From: Natronorubrum sediminis
Lineage (GTDB): Archaea; Halobacteriota; Halobacteria; Halobacteriales; Natrialbaceae
DNA length: 64,000 nucleotides
Assembly: GCF_900108095.1 (NCBI RefSeq)
Contig: NZ_FNWL01000001.1
Location: 558,001-622,000, forward strand
Direction of reading: 5' to 3'
Below are positions 16,219-25,901 of the stretch, piece by piece. The translations under genes were made by a program, and so were the position numbers. Position 1 is the first letter of the stretch. Every line of letters starts with the position of its first letter. The notes beneath the pieces are model-generated. The model was not told the DNA's origin, made no database searches, and worked only from the letters and a program-made list of their open reading frames with translations.

Positions 16219-17682
16219 TTAGTCGTCGCCAGTGGATTCGACCGAGGACGCATCACCGCCGTCGAGCGGTGAAAACCGTCCCAGTTCGTGTGCGCCGACC
16301 GGCGGTCGATTCACGTCGGCAGCGGCGGACTCCTCGAGATCGGTCGTCGACTCGAGACCCGACATCGTCCCGTCGTCTCGAGGCTGGTCAGCCGACGCTG
16401 GCGCTCGAGCGTCCTGGTCGATCCGCATCGAGCAGAACTCGACGCCGCACATCGAGCAAAAGCGAGCCTCCTTGTAGTTGTCCTCGGGCAGCGTCTGATC
16501 GTGGTATTCGCGGGCGCGCTCGGTGTCGAGGGCGAGGCGGAACTGCTCGCGCCAGTCGAAGGTGTAGCGGGCTTCCGAGAGGGCGTCGTCCCAGTCTCGA
16601 GCGCCCGGACGTTCGTTCGCCACGTCGCCGGCGTGGGCGGCGATTCGGTAGGCCGCGAGACCGTCGCGCACGTCTGCTTCCTCGGGCAATCCGAGGTGTT
16701 CTTTCGGGGTGACGTAACAGAGCATCGCCGCCCCCGCCTGTGCGGCCATCGCGGCACCGATGGAACTGGTGATGTGATCGTAGCCCGGCGCGATGTCGGT
16801 GACGAGCGGGCCGAGGACGTAAAACGGCGCGCCGTCACAGACCTCTTGCTGGCGTTCGACGTTTTCGGCGACTTTGTGCATGGGAACGTGTCCGGGCCCT
16901 TCGACCATCACCTGTACGTCGTGATCCCAGGCGCGACGGGTTAACTCACCGAGCGTATCGAGTTCGGCGTATTGGGCTTCGTCGCAGGCGTCGGCCAGAC
17001 ACCCCGGTCGGAGACTGTCTCCGAGGCTGAACGTCACGTCGTGTTCCACGAAAATCTCACAGATTTCGTCGTAGACCTGGAACAGTGGGTTCTGCTCGCC
17101 GTGGGCTTCCATCCACGCGGCCATGATCGACCCGCCTCGAGAGACGATGCCTGTCTTCCGGTCGTTGGTCAACGGCAAGTGCTTTGCCAGGATTCCCGCG
17201 TGGATCGTCATGTAGTCGACGCCCTGCTCGGCCTGCGCTTCGATCACCTCGAGCAACAGGTCCGTCGTGATGGCCTCCGGATCACCCGCCCGCTTGACGG
17301 CCTCGTACAGCGGCACTGTCCCGAGGGGGACGGGCGAGTGTTCGACGTGGACTCCACGGATCTCCTCGAGGTCGCTGCCGGTGCCGAGATCCATCACCGT
17401 ATCCGCGCCGTAGTGAACCGCCGTGTGGAGCTTCTCGAGTTCGGTCTCGAGGTCGCTCGTCGTGTCGCTGTTGCCGATGTTCGCATTGACTTTCGTCGCG
17501 AACTCGCGGCCGATGATCATCGGATCGAGCGCCTCGTGGTGTCGGTTCGCCGGGATCACTGCCTGCCCGCTTGCGACTTGCTCCCGGACGAACTCCGGAT
17601 CGCGGTTCTCGCGTTCGGCGATTCGGGTCATTGCGTCGGTCACGGTTCCGTCGCGGGCGGCCTCGAGTTGTGTTCGCGCCAT
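16219..17682 (-). CDS. thiC: Phosphomethylpyrimidine synthase ThiC
   Basis: A 487-residue radical-SAM-type ThiC, which rearranges AIR into the thiamine pyrimidine (HMP-P). It has the family stretches [34 protein letters not shown] and the C-terminal iron-sulfur motif CSMCGVEFC. After the cysteines, about 60 residues of acidic, low-complexity tail follow, which is unusual for the bacterial enzyme but common in haloarchaeal proteins. Transcribed alone on the minus strand. No TPP riboswitch motif is visible upstream, so control would be by a protein. Confidence 0.95.
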   Translation of the reverse strand: MARTQLEAARDGTVTDAMTRIAERENRDPEFVREQVASGQAVIPANRHHEALDPMIIGREFATKVNANIGNSDTTSDLETELEKLHTAVHYGADTVMDLGTGSDLEEIRGVHVEHSPVPLGTVPLYEAVKRAGDPEAITTDLLLEVIEAQAEQGVDYMTIHAGILAKHLPLTNDRKTGIVSRGGSIMAAWMEAHGEQNPLFQVYDEICEIFVEHDVTFSLGDSLRPGCLADACDEAQYAELDTLGELTRRAWDHDVQVMVEGPGHVPMHKVAENVERQQEVCDGAPFYVLGPLVTDIAPGYDHITSSIGAAMAAQAGAAMLCYVTPKEHLGLPEEADVRDGLAAYRIAAHAGDVANERPGARDWDDALSEARYTFDWREQFRLALDTERAREYHDQTLPEDNYKEARFCSMCGVEFCSMRIDQDARAPASADQPRDDGTMSGLESTTDLEESAAADVNRPPVGAHELGRFSPLDGGDASSVESTGDD

Positions 17683-17703
17683 CGAAAACTAGGTTGTACT
17701 ACT

Positions 17704-17714
17704 CGATTATATTA
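17704..17714 (-). promoter_or_regulatory. Candidate TATA box of thiC
   Basis: On the minus strand the sequence TAATATAATCG lies about 26 nt before the thiC ATG at 17682. That spacing places the transcription start at or next to the ATG, so the mRNA is probably leaderless, as is common in haloarchaea. Confidence 0.5.
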
Positions 17715-17915
17715 CTTGTGCTGCTAACAGGATGTGTGAGGTGTACCGCTCCGTCTAATATTCCAGTAGCAATTGGAAACGCACCCTGTTCGGATAGAGG
17801 TGGATCGAGAAATCACGCGAGTAGATTTAGCGTGCGGTCACGGATAGTAATCCCAGGGCGGGTTTCAGCCCACTTATGAGCATTGCGCGTCTTTCCTTCG
17901 AGTAGGTGCACCCAG

Positions 17916-18614
17916 ATGTCCGAACTACCGGACGATTTCGACTGTACGATCACGACGTGGGACTACATCTACAGCCTCTGTCGCGACGTCAGCAACGACG
18001 TTCGTAACGACGAATTCGAGCCGGACGTCGTCGTCGCGCTCGCCCGCGGTGGGTGGTTCGCCGGTCGGTGTCTCTGTGATTTCCTCGGACTCGACGACCT
18101 GACGAGTTTGAAGATGGAACACTACGTCGGCACCGCCGAGAAACGCGACGAACCGTCCGTGCGCTATCCGATGCCAGAGGGGAGCGTCGAGGGCAAAGAC
18201 GTCCTCATCATCGACGATATCGCCGACACCGGCGGTTCTATCGAGCGTGCCGACGAGTACGTCACCGACCGCAACGCCGGCGACGTGCGAACTGCCACCC
18301 TCCAACTGCTCGGAACCAGCGAGTTCGAACCCGACTACGTCGGCGAGCACTTAGAGGAGTGGAGTTGGATCGTCTACCCCTGGAACTTCATCGAGGACAT
18401 GATCGATCTTATCACGAGCGTGATGGATCGGGCCGACCAGGAGTCGTTCACCCAGGAAGAGATCCGGCACTATCTCGCCGAATTCCACGGCGTCGATCGC
18501 ATCGGAATGGAAATCGCCCAGCCCGATCGGATTCGAGAGGTTCTCAACGAGATGGAGCGACGCGACATCCTCGAGTCGGCGGGTCCCGGTGAATGGACGC
18601 TCGGCGACGAGTAA
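17916..18614 (+). CDS. Phosphoribosyltransferase with C-terminal winged-helix-like region
   Basis: A 232-residue protein from the ATG MSELPDDF. The PRPP loop is VLIIDDIADTGGS (near residue 92), and the N-terminal VVVALARGGWFAGRCL is the type I PRTase hood region, close to archaeal COG2236 members that act on purine bases such as guanine or xanthine. After residue 155 about 75 more residues (ESFTQEEIRHYL, then IREVLNEMERRDIL) look like a small winged helix. Such an extension suggests nucleic-acid or regulatory contacts in addition to salvage. The alternative start at 17883 adds eleven residues and is less likely. Confidence 0.82.
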   Translation: MSELPDDFDCTITTWDYIYSLCRDVSNDVRNDEFEPDVVVALARGGWFAGRCLCDFLGLDDLTSLKMEHYVGTAEKRDEPSVRYPMPEGSVEGKDVLIIDDIADTGGSIERADEYVTDRNAGDVRTATLQLLGTSEFEPDYVGEHLEEWSWIVYPWNFIEDMIDLITSVMDRADQESFTQEEIRHYLAEFHGVDRIGMEIAQPDRIREVLNEMERRDILESAGPGEWTLGDE

Positions 18615-18634
18615 CGGATAACGAGTAACGGATA
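18607..18634. repeat. Two tandem copies of a 14-bp unit at the phosphoribosyltransferase 3' end
   Basis: ACGAGTAACGGATA occurs twice back to back. The first copy contains the last codons and TAA of the phosphoribosyltransferase gene. It looks like a small slippage duplication, and a further partial ACGAGTAAC recurs near 18650. Confidence 0.7.
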
Positions 18635-18659
18635 ACGGACGACGAGACGAACGAGTAAC

Positions 18660-20123
18660 TTACTCTGCGACCGATTCGGATTCGCTTTCCGCAGCCGATT
18701 CGCCACTCGAGTTCGTCTCAGCGCCCCCTCCCTCCTCGAGCAAGGACGCTTTCCACGTACCCCGGGAGAACCACGCGACGGCCGCGAGCGCGCCGACGAT
18801 GTCGCCGATGACGACGCCGAGCCAAATCCCCGTCGTCCCCCAGTCTGCGACGAAGATCAACACGTAGGTGACCGGAACGCGGACGATCCAGAGGCCGAGC
18901 ACCGAGAAGACGAGCGCCGTCTTCGTGTTGCCGGCACCTCGGAACGCCCCCAGAATCACCTGCATGACGCCCATGAAGACGAAACCGAACGCGGCGTAAC
19001 GCAGGTACGTCACACCGTACTCGAGCGTCTCGGCTCGTCCCGCTTCCTCCGCCGTCAGGAACACCGAGACGAACGGCTCCGGGAAGAGGAAGGCGATCGC
19101 GCCGGCGACGGCCATGATCCCGCCGATCACGCCCGCGCCGATCCACGTTGCCCGCTCTGCACGGTCACTCCTTCCTGCACCCAGGTTCTGGCCGACGATC
19201 GAGTCCGTCGCCTGCCCCATCCCGAGTGCTGGCAAGAACGCGAGCGAGATCAGTCGGTTGCCGAGTCCGTAGGCCGCGACGACTGCGGGTGGGAAGGTGA
19301 CGACGATCGCCGTCATCGCGACCAGCGCCATCGCCGTCATCGACTGCTCGATCGCCGTCGGGACGCCCAGCCGCGTGATTTCGGAGACGTACTCGAGACG
19401 CGGGCGAAGGTGCCCGAATTCGATATCTGGCCCAACGTCCGTGTAGTACAGCAAGTAGAATCCGATGAGAGTCGCGATCCCTCTCGAGACGACTGTCGCG
19501 ACGGCGGCTCCGGCGATCTCGAGGCGAGGCAGCGGACCGACACCGAAGATGAGCAGGGGGTCGATGACGAGGTTGATCACGACGCTGATGGCCATTACGC
19601 GCATCGGGGCGCGAGTGTTGCCGTACCCGCGCATGAGCGCCGCGAAGACGAAGAAGCCGAAGACGAAGGGCACGCCGAGGAAGAATATCTGGAGATACTC
19701 ACCAGCTAGCGGCAGGATGGCCGCTTCCGTGTCGCTATCGGCGGGAAGCACCTCGAGCATCGGCTCCGTCGCGACGTAGCCGATCGCGCCGAGGACGATC
19801 GCGACGAGCGAGATGAACGTAATCGTCTGTCCGGCGATCAGGCCTCCCTTTCCGCTCTCCGCGCCCGTGTGTTGAGCGATCAGGATCGCGCCAGCCGTGG
19901 TGAACCCGGCTCCGACCGCGATCACCAGAAAGAGCAGCGGAAAGGCGAGGCTCACCGCACCGACGGCGTCGGGCGAGAGCGCGCCGAGCCAGAAGGTGTC
20001 ACCGACGTTGTAGGCGACCTGGAGCAACTGAATCACGACGAGCGGCCACGCAAGTTTGAACATCGGCCCGACGAGCGATCCGTCCGTCAGGTCGTGTTCA
20101 CCCCCCGGATCGCCTGCAGACAT
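18660..20123 (-). CDS. MATE-family multidrug/cation exporter
   Basis: A 487-residue membrane protein with about 12 predicted helices in two related halves. The MATE family feature is visible in the N-terminal PMFKLAWPLVVIQLLQVAYNVGDTFWLG and in the second-half GQATDSIVGQNLGAGR stretch. It exports drugs or other organic cations in exchange for H+ or Na+. The C-terminal 25 residues are acidic and Ser-rich (low complexity). Single gene, converging on the phosphoribosyltransferase gene. Confidence 0.92.
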   Translation of the reverse strand: MSAGDPGGEHDLTDGSLVGPMFKLAWPLVVIQLLQVAYNVGDTFWLGALSPDAVGAVSLAFPLLFLVIAVGAGFTTAGAILIAQHTGAESGKGGLIAGQTITFISLVAIVLGAIGYVATEPMLEVLPADSDTEAAILPLAGEYLQIFFLGVPFVFGFFVFAALMRGYGNTRAPMRVMAISVVINLVIDPLLIFGVGPLPRLEIAGAAVATVVSRGIATLIGFYLLYYTDVGPDIEFGHLRPRLEYVSEITRLGVPTAIEQSMTAMALVAMTAIVVTFPPAVVAAYGLGNRLISLAFLPALGMGQATDSIVGQNLGAGRSDRAERATWIGAGVIGGIMAVAGAIAFLFPEPFVSVFLTAEEAGRAETLEYGVTYLRYAAFGFVFMGVMQVILGAFRGAGNTKTALVFSVLGLWIVRVPVTYVLIFVADWGTTGIWLGVVIGDIVGALAAVAWFSRGTWKASLLEEGGGAETNSSGESAAESESESVAE

Positions 20124-20275
20124 ATCCCAACAGTGACCCCCGATCCACTTGACACCTCGTGAGGTGTGATATCCGCACCCACTCTGTCAGTTGATCGAGC
20201 GCCTCGAGCACTGACGCTGACGGACGCTACTGTTGTACGTGGGCCGGTTCGTCTCCGTTCCGACGACGGCGAAAA

Positions 20276-21280
20276 TCAGTCTGCGACGGCTTCGCTCGGC
20301 TCCGCCTCGAGCGTCGCGTCCTGTACCCACAGGTCGCCGAACAGTTCGTCCTGCTCGAGGCGAACGCGCCCGCGGTGGGCCAGAAAGAGCAGCGCCAAAT
20401 AGGTCATGACGCGTGTGCCACCAATCTGTTCGATTTCGGCGTACAACACCTCTTCCCGACCCTGATCGTACTGTGACTCGAGTTCGGCTTCGACGTCGTC
20501 GATGACGGTCTCGATGTCCTCCTCGTGAGTCGTGTGCGTGACGTCGTCGCTCGTCGGTTCGTCGTCGACGCGAAAGTCGTCCCCGGAGTGATAGCTCAGT
20601 TCCTGGACGCCACGGTCGTAGCCACGCGGCGAGTCGCTCGTATCATACGTCCGCGATTCTTTCCACCACGAGCCGCGTTCGGCGCTGCGAAGCTCTCTGA
20701 CCAGTTCGTCGAGCGTTTCGGGTTTGCCTCGGACCTGCTTTCGCTCGAGGCGGCGCTCCATCTCCGCCTCGAGATTCTCGATAGGATCGAACCCCGGCGG
20801 ATGGTCGCTGCCCTCGTCTTCGCCCCCGGCCATCCCGCCGTCGTCTGCGAAGGGGGCTTCCCAGGGTGGGAGTTCCTCGTCGTCGGGTTCGTCGACGGCG
20901 AACAGTTCGTCGCTTTTCATCCGCAAGAGGACGCTCGCGTAGAACAGCGCCCGGCCGGAGGTCCGCAAGTCGACCTCGTCGATGGCCTCGAGAAACTTGT
21001 CCGTCACCGCGACGATATCGATGTCCCAGGGGTCGATCTCGCCGTCTTTGGCGAGTTGAACGAGCAGTTCGACCGGTTCGACGTCGTCCTCGCCCACACC
21101 CTCGCCCTCGCCGTCGTTGTCGGTAACGTCGCTGGCGTGGCCACCCTGATCTGACTCGAGGTCGGTAGCTGTCTCCTCCGAAAACTCGAAGACGGCCGTC
21201 TCGTCGCCGTCTGTCGATTCTGACGGACGCTCGCGGTCTTCATGGCCCGCGATGTTCAGCGGAATGTCGTCGTCAGTCAC
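20276..21280 (-). CDS. scpA: Segregation and condensation protein A
   Basis: A 334-residue kleisin. The ScpA core starts near residue 80 with VELLVQLAKDGEIDPWDIDIVAVTDKFLEAI, then RTSGRALFYASVLLRMKS, and ends with a winged-helix region (TRVMTYLALLFLAHRGRVRLEQDELFGDLWV). The first 75 residues are acidic linker. It bridges the heads of an SMC dimer. The GTG start overlaps the smc stop by 8 bp, so it is cotranscribed with smc. No scpB is seen in the window. Confidence 0.93.
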   Translation of the reverse strand: MTDDDIPLNIAGHEDRERPSESTDGDETAVFEFSEETATDLESDQGGHASDVTDNDGEGEGVGEDDVEPVELLVQLAKDGEIDPWDIDIVAVTDKFLEAIDEVDLRTSGRALFYASVLLRMKSDELFAVDEPDDEELPPWEAPFADDGGMAGGEDEGSDHPPGFDPIENLEAEMERRLERKQVRGKPETLDELVRELRSAERGSWWKESRTYDTSDSPRGYDRGVQELSYHSGDDFRVDDEPTSDDVTHTTHEEDIETVIDDVEAELESQYDQGREEVLYAEIEQIGGTRVMTYLALLFLAHRGRVRLEQDELFGDLWVQDATLEAEPSEAVAD

Positions 21281-24200
21281 TGGCAGGCACCTCCTCGCCC
21301 TCCGGCGAGCCCTCGCTCAGGTCGATGCCGGTCACGGCGCTGACGTTGTCCTGTTGCATCGTGACGCCGATGGCTCGCTCGGAGCGATCGAGCATGGCAC
21401 TTCGGTGAGAAACCACGACGAACTGGGCTTTATCGGAGAGTTCGTCCACCATCTGACCGATTCGTTCGGCGTTGACGGCGTCGAGGAAGGCGTCGACTTC
21501 GTCCAGCGCGTAGAACGGTGCCGGATTGTGTCGCTGGATGGCGAAGATGAACGCCAGCGCCGTGAGCGACTTTTCGCCGCCCGACATCGCGTCGAGACGC
21601 TGAATCGGTTTGTCCCCCGGTTGGGCCTTCATCGTCAATCCGCCTTCGAATGGGTCCTCCTCGTCCTCTAAGTGCAACTCGCCGGTCCCCTCCGAGAGCT
21701 TCTCGAAGATTTCAGTGAACTGTTCGGCGATCTCGTCGTAGGAGTCCATGAACGTCTGTTTCTTCTGGGTCTCGTACTGTTCGATCCGCTCACGGATCCC
21801 CTCGGCCTCCTCGACCAGCGTCGCCTTCGCGTCCTCGAGTTCCTCGAGGTCGCTCCGGACGTCGTCGTACTCGTCGATCGCGAGCATGTTCACCGGCTCC
21901 ATCGCTTCCATATCCGCCGTCAGATACTCGATCATCTCGAGGACGGTCTCGTGGTCTGGCACGTCCTCGGGGTCGTACTCGCCGACTTCGCCTTCGAGAC
22001 TCTCGATTTCCCACTCAAGGTCGCTCACCCGACCGCGCGTCTCCTCGAGTTTGCTCTCGACGGCGTTGACCCGATCTTGCTGTTGGTCGCGTTTCGTTCG
22101 GGCCTCCGAGAGCTCTTCTTTGAGGTCGCTTCGTACGTCTTTCAACTCGGTGAGTTCCTCCTCTAGGTCTTCGACGGCCTCGCGTTTTTCCTCGAGTTTG
22201 CCCTCGTTGTCCTCGATTTCGGCCTCGAGTTCCTCGATTCTGTCTTCGTGCTCTGCCGTTCGGTTCTGGGCCGTCTCGATGTCGTCGTGGAGGTCCTCGA
22301 TCGCGTCTTCGGCGTACTCCTTCTCGAGGCTCAATTCGTTGAGTTTGCTGTCGAGATCCGCGATTCGCTCCTCGCGCTCGTCGATCTCGTTCTCGAGTTC
22401 CTCGATCTGGGCCGTGAGTTCGGGGATCTTCGAGTCGGCGAGTTCGGTCTCGAGATCGTCGATATCAGCTTCGATGGACTCGACTGCCGCCGTCTTCGTC
22501 TCGATCTCGTCGGCGAGTTCGGTCATCCGATCGTCGACGGACTCACGTTCGGCCTCGAGTTCCTCGAGTTCGTCCTCGAGCGTCTCGATGTCGGCTTCGA
22601 TGGACTCGCGTTTGTCATCGAGCCCCTCGAGTTTGCTCTCGATCGAACGCACCTCGTCGCCCGCGTCGGTCTTCCGATCTCGAGCGTCGTCGAGTCGCTC
22701 CTCGACGTCTCGGAGGTCGCTTCGCAGCGATTCGCGTTCCTCCTGAAGCTCGGTGATCTGTTTTGCGACACGCTCGAGTTGGCCTTCGCCACCGCCGGTA
22801 AAGGAGTAGCGCGAGCCCTTGCCGGAGCCACCGGTCATCGCGCCGCTCTTCTCGACTAAGTCGCCGTCGAGGGTGACCATCCGATAGTCGCCCATGTAGG
22901 ATCGTGCGGTCTCGAGATCCTCGACGACGAGCGTGTCCCCGAGGACGTACGAGAAGACGTCCGCGAACTGGGTGTCGAAATCGACCAGATTGTACGCGAA
23001 GTCGACGACACCCGGATCGCTGGGGGCGTTCGGCAGCCGACGCTGGTTCATGTCCGTCATCGGGAGGAACGTCGCCCGCCCCGCGTTGCGCGATTTGAGG
23101 TGGTCGATACACTGCTGGCCGATGACGTCGTCGGAGACGACGACGTTCGCGAGTCGCCCGCCGGCCGCCGTCTCGCAGGCGACGGCGTACTCGCCGGCCA
23201 CGTTCCCCAGTTGGGCGACTGCGCCGTGGACACCGTCGATGCCCGCGTTGAGAATCGTCGTCACCGCGCGGCCGAACGAGGAGTCGCCGCTTTCTCCCGC
23301 GTTGGCCTCGAGTTCGGCGTACTCCTGTTGTTTCGACTGAATCGTATCGTCCACGTCGTCGACGTCCGACTGCAGACGGCGCTTCTCGTCTCTGAGGTCG
23401 TCGACGACGCCGGCGATGTTCTCGCGATTCTTCTCTGCCTTCTCGAGTTCCCGCTCGAGTTCGCTTCGTTTGCTCTCGATTTCTGGAAGCTCTTCGCGGT
23501 GGCGCTCGATCGTGTCTTCTTTCTCGCTGATCTCGTTCGAGCGTCGCCGGGCTTCGTCCAGCAAACGATCCTGCTCGCGCTGGAGGTCGTTTTTGGTCGT
23601 CTTGGCTTCCTCTAAGTCATCTTTGCGCTCGGCGAGGTCGGCTTTGAGTTCGTCGAACTCGGTGTCGACGGCGTCGATTTCGGCCACGAGTTCCTCGCGT
23701 TCGCTCTCGCGCTCTTGAATCTCGCTCTTGATCGAGGCCTTCTCGAGTTTGTAATCTCGCATCTCGGTGTCGAGATCCTCGATCTGTTCTTGCTTCCGAT
23801 CGATCTGGACGAACGCCTCGCGGCGATTCGCTTCGGCCTCCTCAATCTGGGCCTCGCTGGATTCGATCTTGTCCTCGAGACGCGAAATTTCGCCTTTGAT
23901 CTCCTCGATTTCGCTCTTGATTCGGAGCTGTTCGTCCTCGCCCTTGCGCTCGATTTCGGCGTTCAAATCCTCGAGATCTTCCTGTAAGCGAACGACCGTT
24001 CCCTGGCGCTCGTCGAGTTCTCGCTGTAACTCCTCGAGGTCGTCTTCGAGACCGGCGGCTCGATCCTCCGCGGTGGCCAGTTCCTCGCGTTTCTCCTCGA
24101 GTTCGCTGGCCTTCTTGTAGCCCTCGTACTCCTCTTTCTCGCGGCGGAGCCGACGGTAGCGGAGTGCACTCTGGCGTTCGTCCTCGAGTTGGCCGAGTCG

Positions 24201-24860
24201 GTCGCGTTTCTCTTCGATACGGAGTTCGGCTTCGTCGATTCGCTCTTCGACGACCTCGAGTTCCTCGAATGCGTCTTCTTTCTTCGCGTCGAACTCGGCG
24301 ACGCCGGCGATCTCGTCGATGATCTGCCGGCGCGCGTAGGGCGTCATGTTGATGATTTCGGTGACGTCGCCCTGCATGACGACGTTGTACCCCTCCGGAG
24401 TGACGCCGGCTTGAGCGAGGAGATCCTGAATGTCGGAGAGATTGACCGAGCGGTCGTTGAGGTAGTAATAGGAGTAGTAGTTGTCCTCGGTCTCTTTGAC
24501 TCGCCGTCGGATGCGGATTTCGTCGACCTCGCCGACGTCGTCACTGCCCGCGGCGTTGACGACCTGCGTGCGAGTGAGCGTCTCGTCTGAGTTGTCGAGG
24601 ATCACCTCGACGGTCGCTTCGCGCGGGCCGCTCGAGGAACTGCTGTCCTCGTGACCCGGGTTGTAGATGAGGTCGGTCAGTTTCTCCGCGCGGATCCCGC
24701 GCGTGCGGGCCAATCCGAGCGCGAAAAGTACGGCGTCGATGATGTTCGATTTCCCGGAGCCGTTGGGTCCCGTGACGACCGTAAAGTCCTCGTAGAATGG
24801 GATCTTCGTCTTCCGGCCGAAACTCTTGAAATTGTCCAGAACGAGTGCTTTGATGTACAT
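21273..24860 (-). CDS. smc: Chromosome segregation protein SMC
   Basis: A 1195-residue SMC from the ATG MYIKALVLDNFKSFG. Walker A GPNGSGKSN lies at residues 31-39. The long coiled coils run from about 170 to 490 and 690 to 1000, around a hinge (about 520-680, with GIDGVHGAVAQLGNV and CETAAGGRLANV). The C-terminal head has the signature MSGGEKSLTALAF and Walker B PFYALDEVDAFLD. It organises and compacts chromosomes with ScpA. A longer ATG-less frame to 24941 exists, but its first 27 residues are not SMC-like. Confidence 0.96.
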   Translation of the reverse strand: MYIKALVLDNFKSFGRKTKIPFYEDFTVVTGPNGSGKSNIIDAVLFALGLARTRGIRAEKLTDLIYNPGHEDSSSSSGPREATVEVILDNSDETLTRTQVVNAAGSDDVGEVDEIRIRRRVKETEDNYYSYYYLNDRSVNLSDIQDLLAQAGVTPEGYNVVMQGDVTEIINMTPYARRQIIDEIAGVAEFDAKKEDAFEELEVVEERIDEAELRIEEKRDRLGQLEDERQSALRYRRLRREKEEYEGYKKASELEEKREELATAEDRAAGLEDDLEELQRELDERQGTVVRLQEDLEDLNAEIERKGEDEQLRIKSEIEEIKGEISRLEDKIESSEAQIEEAEANRREAFVQIDRKQEQIEDLDTEMRDYKLEKASIKSEIQERESEREELVAEIDAVDTEFDELKADLAERKDDLEEAKTTKNDLQREQDRLLDEARRRSNEISEKEDTIERHREELPEIESKRSELERELEKAEKNRENIAGVVDDLRDEKRRLQSDVDDVDDTIQSKQQEYAELEANAGESGDSSFGRAVTTILNAGIDGVHGAVAQLGNVAGEYAVACETAAGGRLANVVVSDDVIGQQCIDHLKSRNAGRATFLPMTDMNQRRLPNAPSDPGVVDFAYNLVDFDTQFADVFSYVLGDTLVVEDLETARSYMGDYRMVTLDGDLVEKSGAMTGGSGKGSRYSFTGGGEGQLERVAKQITELQEERESLRSDLRDVEERLDDARDRKTDAGDEVRSIESKLEGLDDKRESIEADIETLEDELEELEAERESVDDRMTELADEIETKTAAVESIEADIDDLETELADSKIPELTAQIEELENEIDEREERIADLDSKLNELSLEKEYAEDAIEDLHDDIETAQNRTAEHEDRIEELEAEIEDNEGKLEEKREAVEDLEEELTELKDVRSDLKEELSEARTKRDQQQDRVNAVESKLEETRGRVSDLEWEIESLEGEVGEYDPEDVPDHETVLEMIEYLTADMEAMEPVNMLAIDEYDDVRSDLEELEDAKATLVEEAEGIRERIEQYETQKKQTFMDSYDEIAEQFTEIFEKLSEGTGELHLEDEEDPFEGGLTMKAQPGDKPIQRLDAMSGGEKSLTALAFIFAIQRHNPAPFYALDEVDAFLDAVNAERIGQMVDELSDKAQFVVVSHRSAMLDRSERAIGVTMQQDNVSAVTGIDLSEGSPEGEEVPASD

Positions 24861-24971
24861 TCTCTCCTCGAGTCCTCCGTCCGTATCGGGGAACGTTCCG
24901 GTCGGACTCGAGACGAGTGGGATCACTCCACGGGTCGTCACTCGACTCGAGATGCCGACGGTGTCGCGTAG

Positions 24972-25277
24972 TTATGCGACAATAATGTCGTCGCTACCTG
25001 AGTCTTCCGCTTCGTCGGGAGTCGCGTCCGCGTCATCGTCTGCGTCCGCAGTCGCTTGTTCGACCTCGTCAGGGGCTGCTTCCTGGGTCTCTTGCGCTTC
25101 CGCCGTCTCTTCACTGGCTCGACGATCCGGAACGCGGGTCGGCGTTTCGGTATCGAGTTCGGCCTCGAGCACGCGAATGCGCTCTTTGGCTTCGATAAGT
25201 TCGTCTGTCAGGCCATCGACGGTCGACTCGAGTTCTGCGACCGTAGATTCGAGTTTCTCGACGCGGTTTTTCGACAT
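24972..25277 (-). CDS. Small coiled-coil protein upstream of smc
   Basis: A 101-residue protein. Residues 1-45 form a leucine-rich coiled coil (VEKLESTVAELESTVDGL). The rest is acidic low complexity, and the C-terminus ends SDDIIVA. Its position upstream of smc and on the same strand (111 bp apart) suggests a structural or regulatory link. I recall small proteins of this kind beside smc in other haloarchaea (DUF7518-like), but cannot confirm it here. An upstream ATG at 25304 is less likely. Confidence 0.7.
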   Translation of the reverse strand: MSKNRVEKLESTVAELESTVDGLTDELIEAKERIRVLEAELDTETPTRVPDRRASEETAEAQETQEAAPDEVEQATADADDDADATPDEAEDSGSDDIIVA

Positions 25278-25405
25278 ACTGTCTAGGGATCCATCAGGAC
25301 ACATAAACGTACGTCAGACATGACTAACTGTTCTGGTAGCTTCGGAACGGAGACACACCGACCTGACCGAACTGGACACGCGTTCTCGAGACCGGGGGAG
25401 AGATT

Positions 25406-25714
25406 TCAGTTATCGTCTTCGCGCCACTTGTACTCACACTCGCTGCAGATGAAGAATCGGGTCTCGGATTCGTCTGCCGAGCGGATCTGTTGCATGTACC
25501 AGTACGCTCGGTCGTGGCCACACTCGGGACAGAGTGCGTCCGTTTCCGGAAGCGAGGTCTCCTCGGAGGATTCGATAATTTCACTCGCCTCCTGGCTGTC
25601 AGTGACGACGTATTCGTCCGCGTCGCCCTTGGGTTTCGAATAGCCACAACTGCCACACTCCCACACGCCATCGTCCGCTTTCATCATCGAACCGCATTCG
25701 TCGCAGAATTCCAT
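25406..25714 (-). CDS. tfs: Transcription factor S (TFS)
   Basis: A 102-residue archaeal TFS, similar to RPB9/TFIIS. Two zinc ribbons are clear: C4-C7-C20-C23 and C62-C65-C90-C93. The C-terminal ribbon has the TFIIS-type RSADESETRFF region, in which the Asp-Glu pair reaches the polymerase active site and stimulates transcript cleavage. It helps arrested RNA polymerase resume. A much longer open frame extends upstream through the glmM region on this strand, but only this part is family sequence. Divergent from glmM. Confidence 0.93.
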   Translation of the reverse strand: MEFCDECGSMMKADDGVWECGSCGYSKPKGDADEYVVTDSQEASEIIESSEETSLPETDALCPECGHDRAYWYMQQIRSADESETRFFICSECEYKWREDDN

Positions 25715-25869
25715 GGTATCCGGGCTACGGTTGCCGGGCGACTTAAACGACCCGTTTGCCGCCATCGAGGGCGTCCACGTCAATGCCCGATATCCACACG
25801 TGCTCGCTCGAGGAAACGGGATTCCGGGAGAGATGTCAATCGCTCTCAAAACGCCAGACACAAATCTGA

Positions 25870-25880
25870 TTTTTATATAC
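25870..25880 (+). promoter_or_regulatory. TATA box of glmM
   Basis: The run TTTTTATATAC lies 22-32 nt before the glmM ATG at 25902, in otherwise GC-rich sequence. This is the spacing expected when the transcript begins at or near the initiation codon, so the mRNA is probably leaderless. Confidence 0.65.
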
Positions 25881-25901
25881 CTACTCCTGCTACCATCGCG
25901 T

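Noticed and set aside
17683-17882. A TPP riboswitch upstream of thiC
   Set aside because: No CUGAGA-type conserved core is visible on the thiC strand, and the TATA spacing points to a leaderless mRNA that leaves no room for a riboswitch.
25713-25901. An N-terminal extension of GlmM of 63 residues
   Set aside because: The sequence is not like the family, it overlaps the divergent TFS start, and a TATA box lies just before the ATG at 25902.
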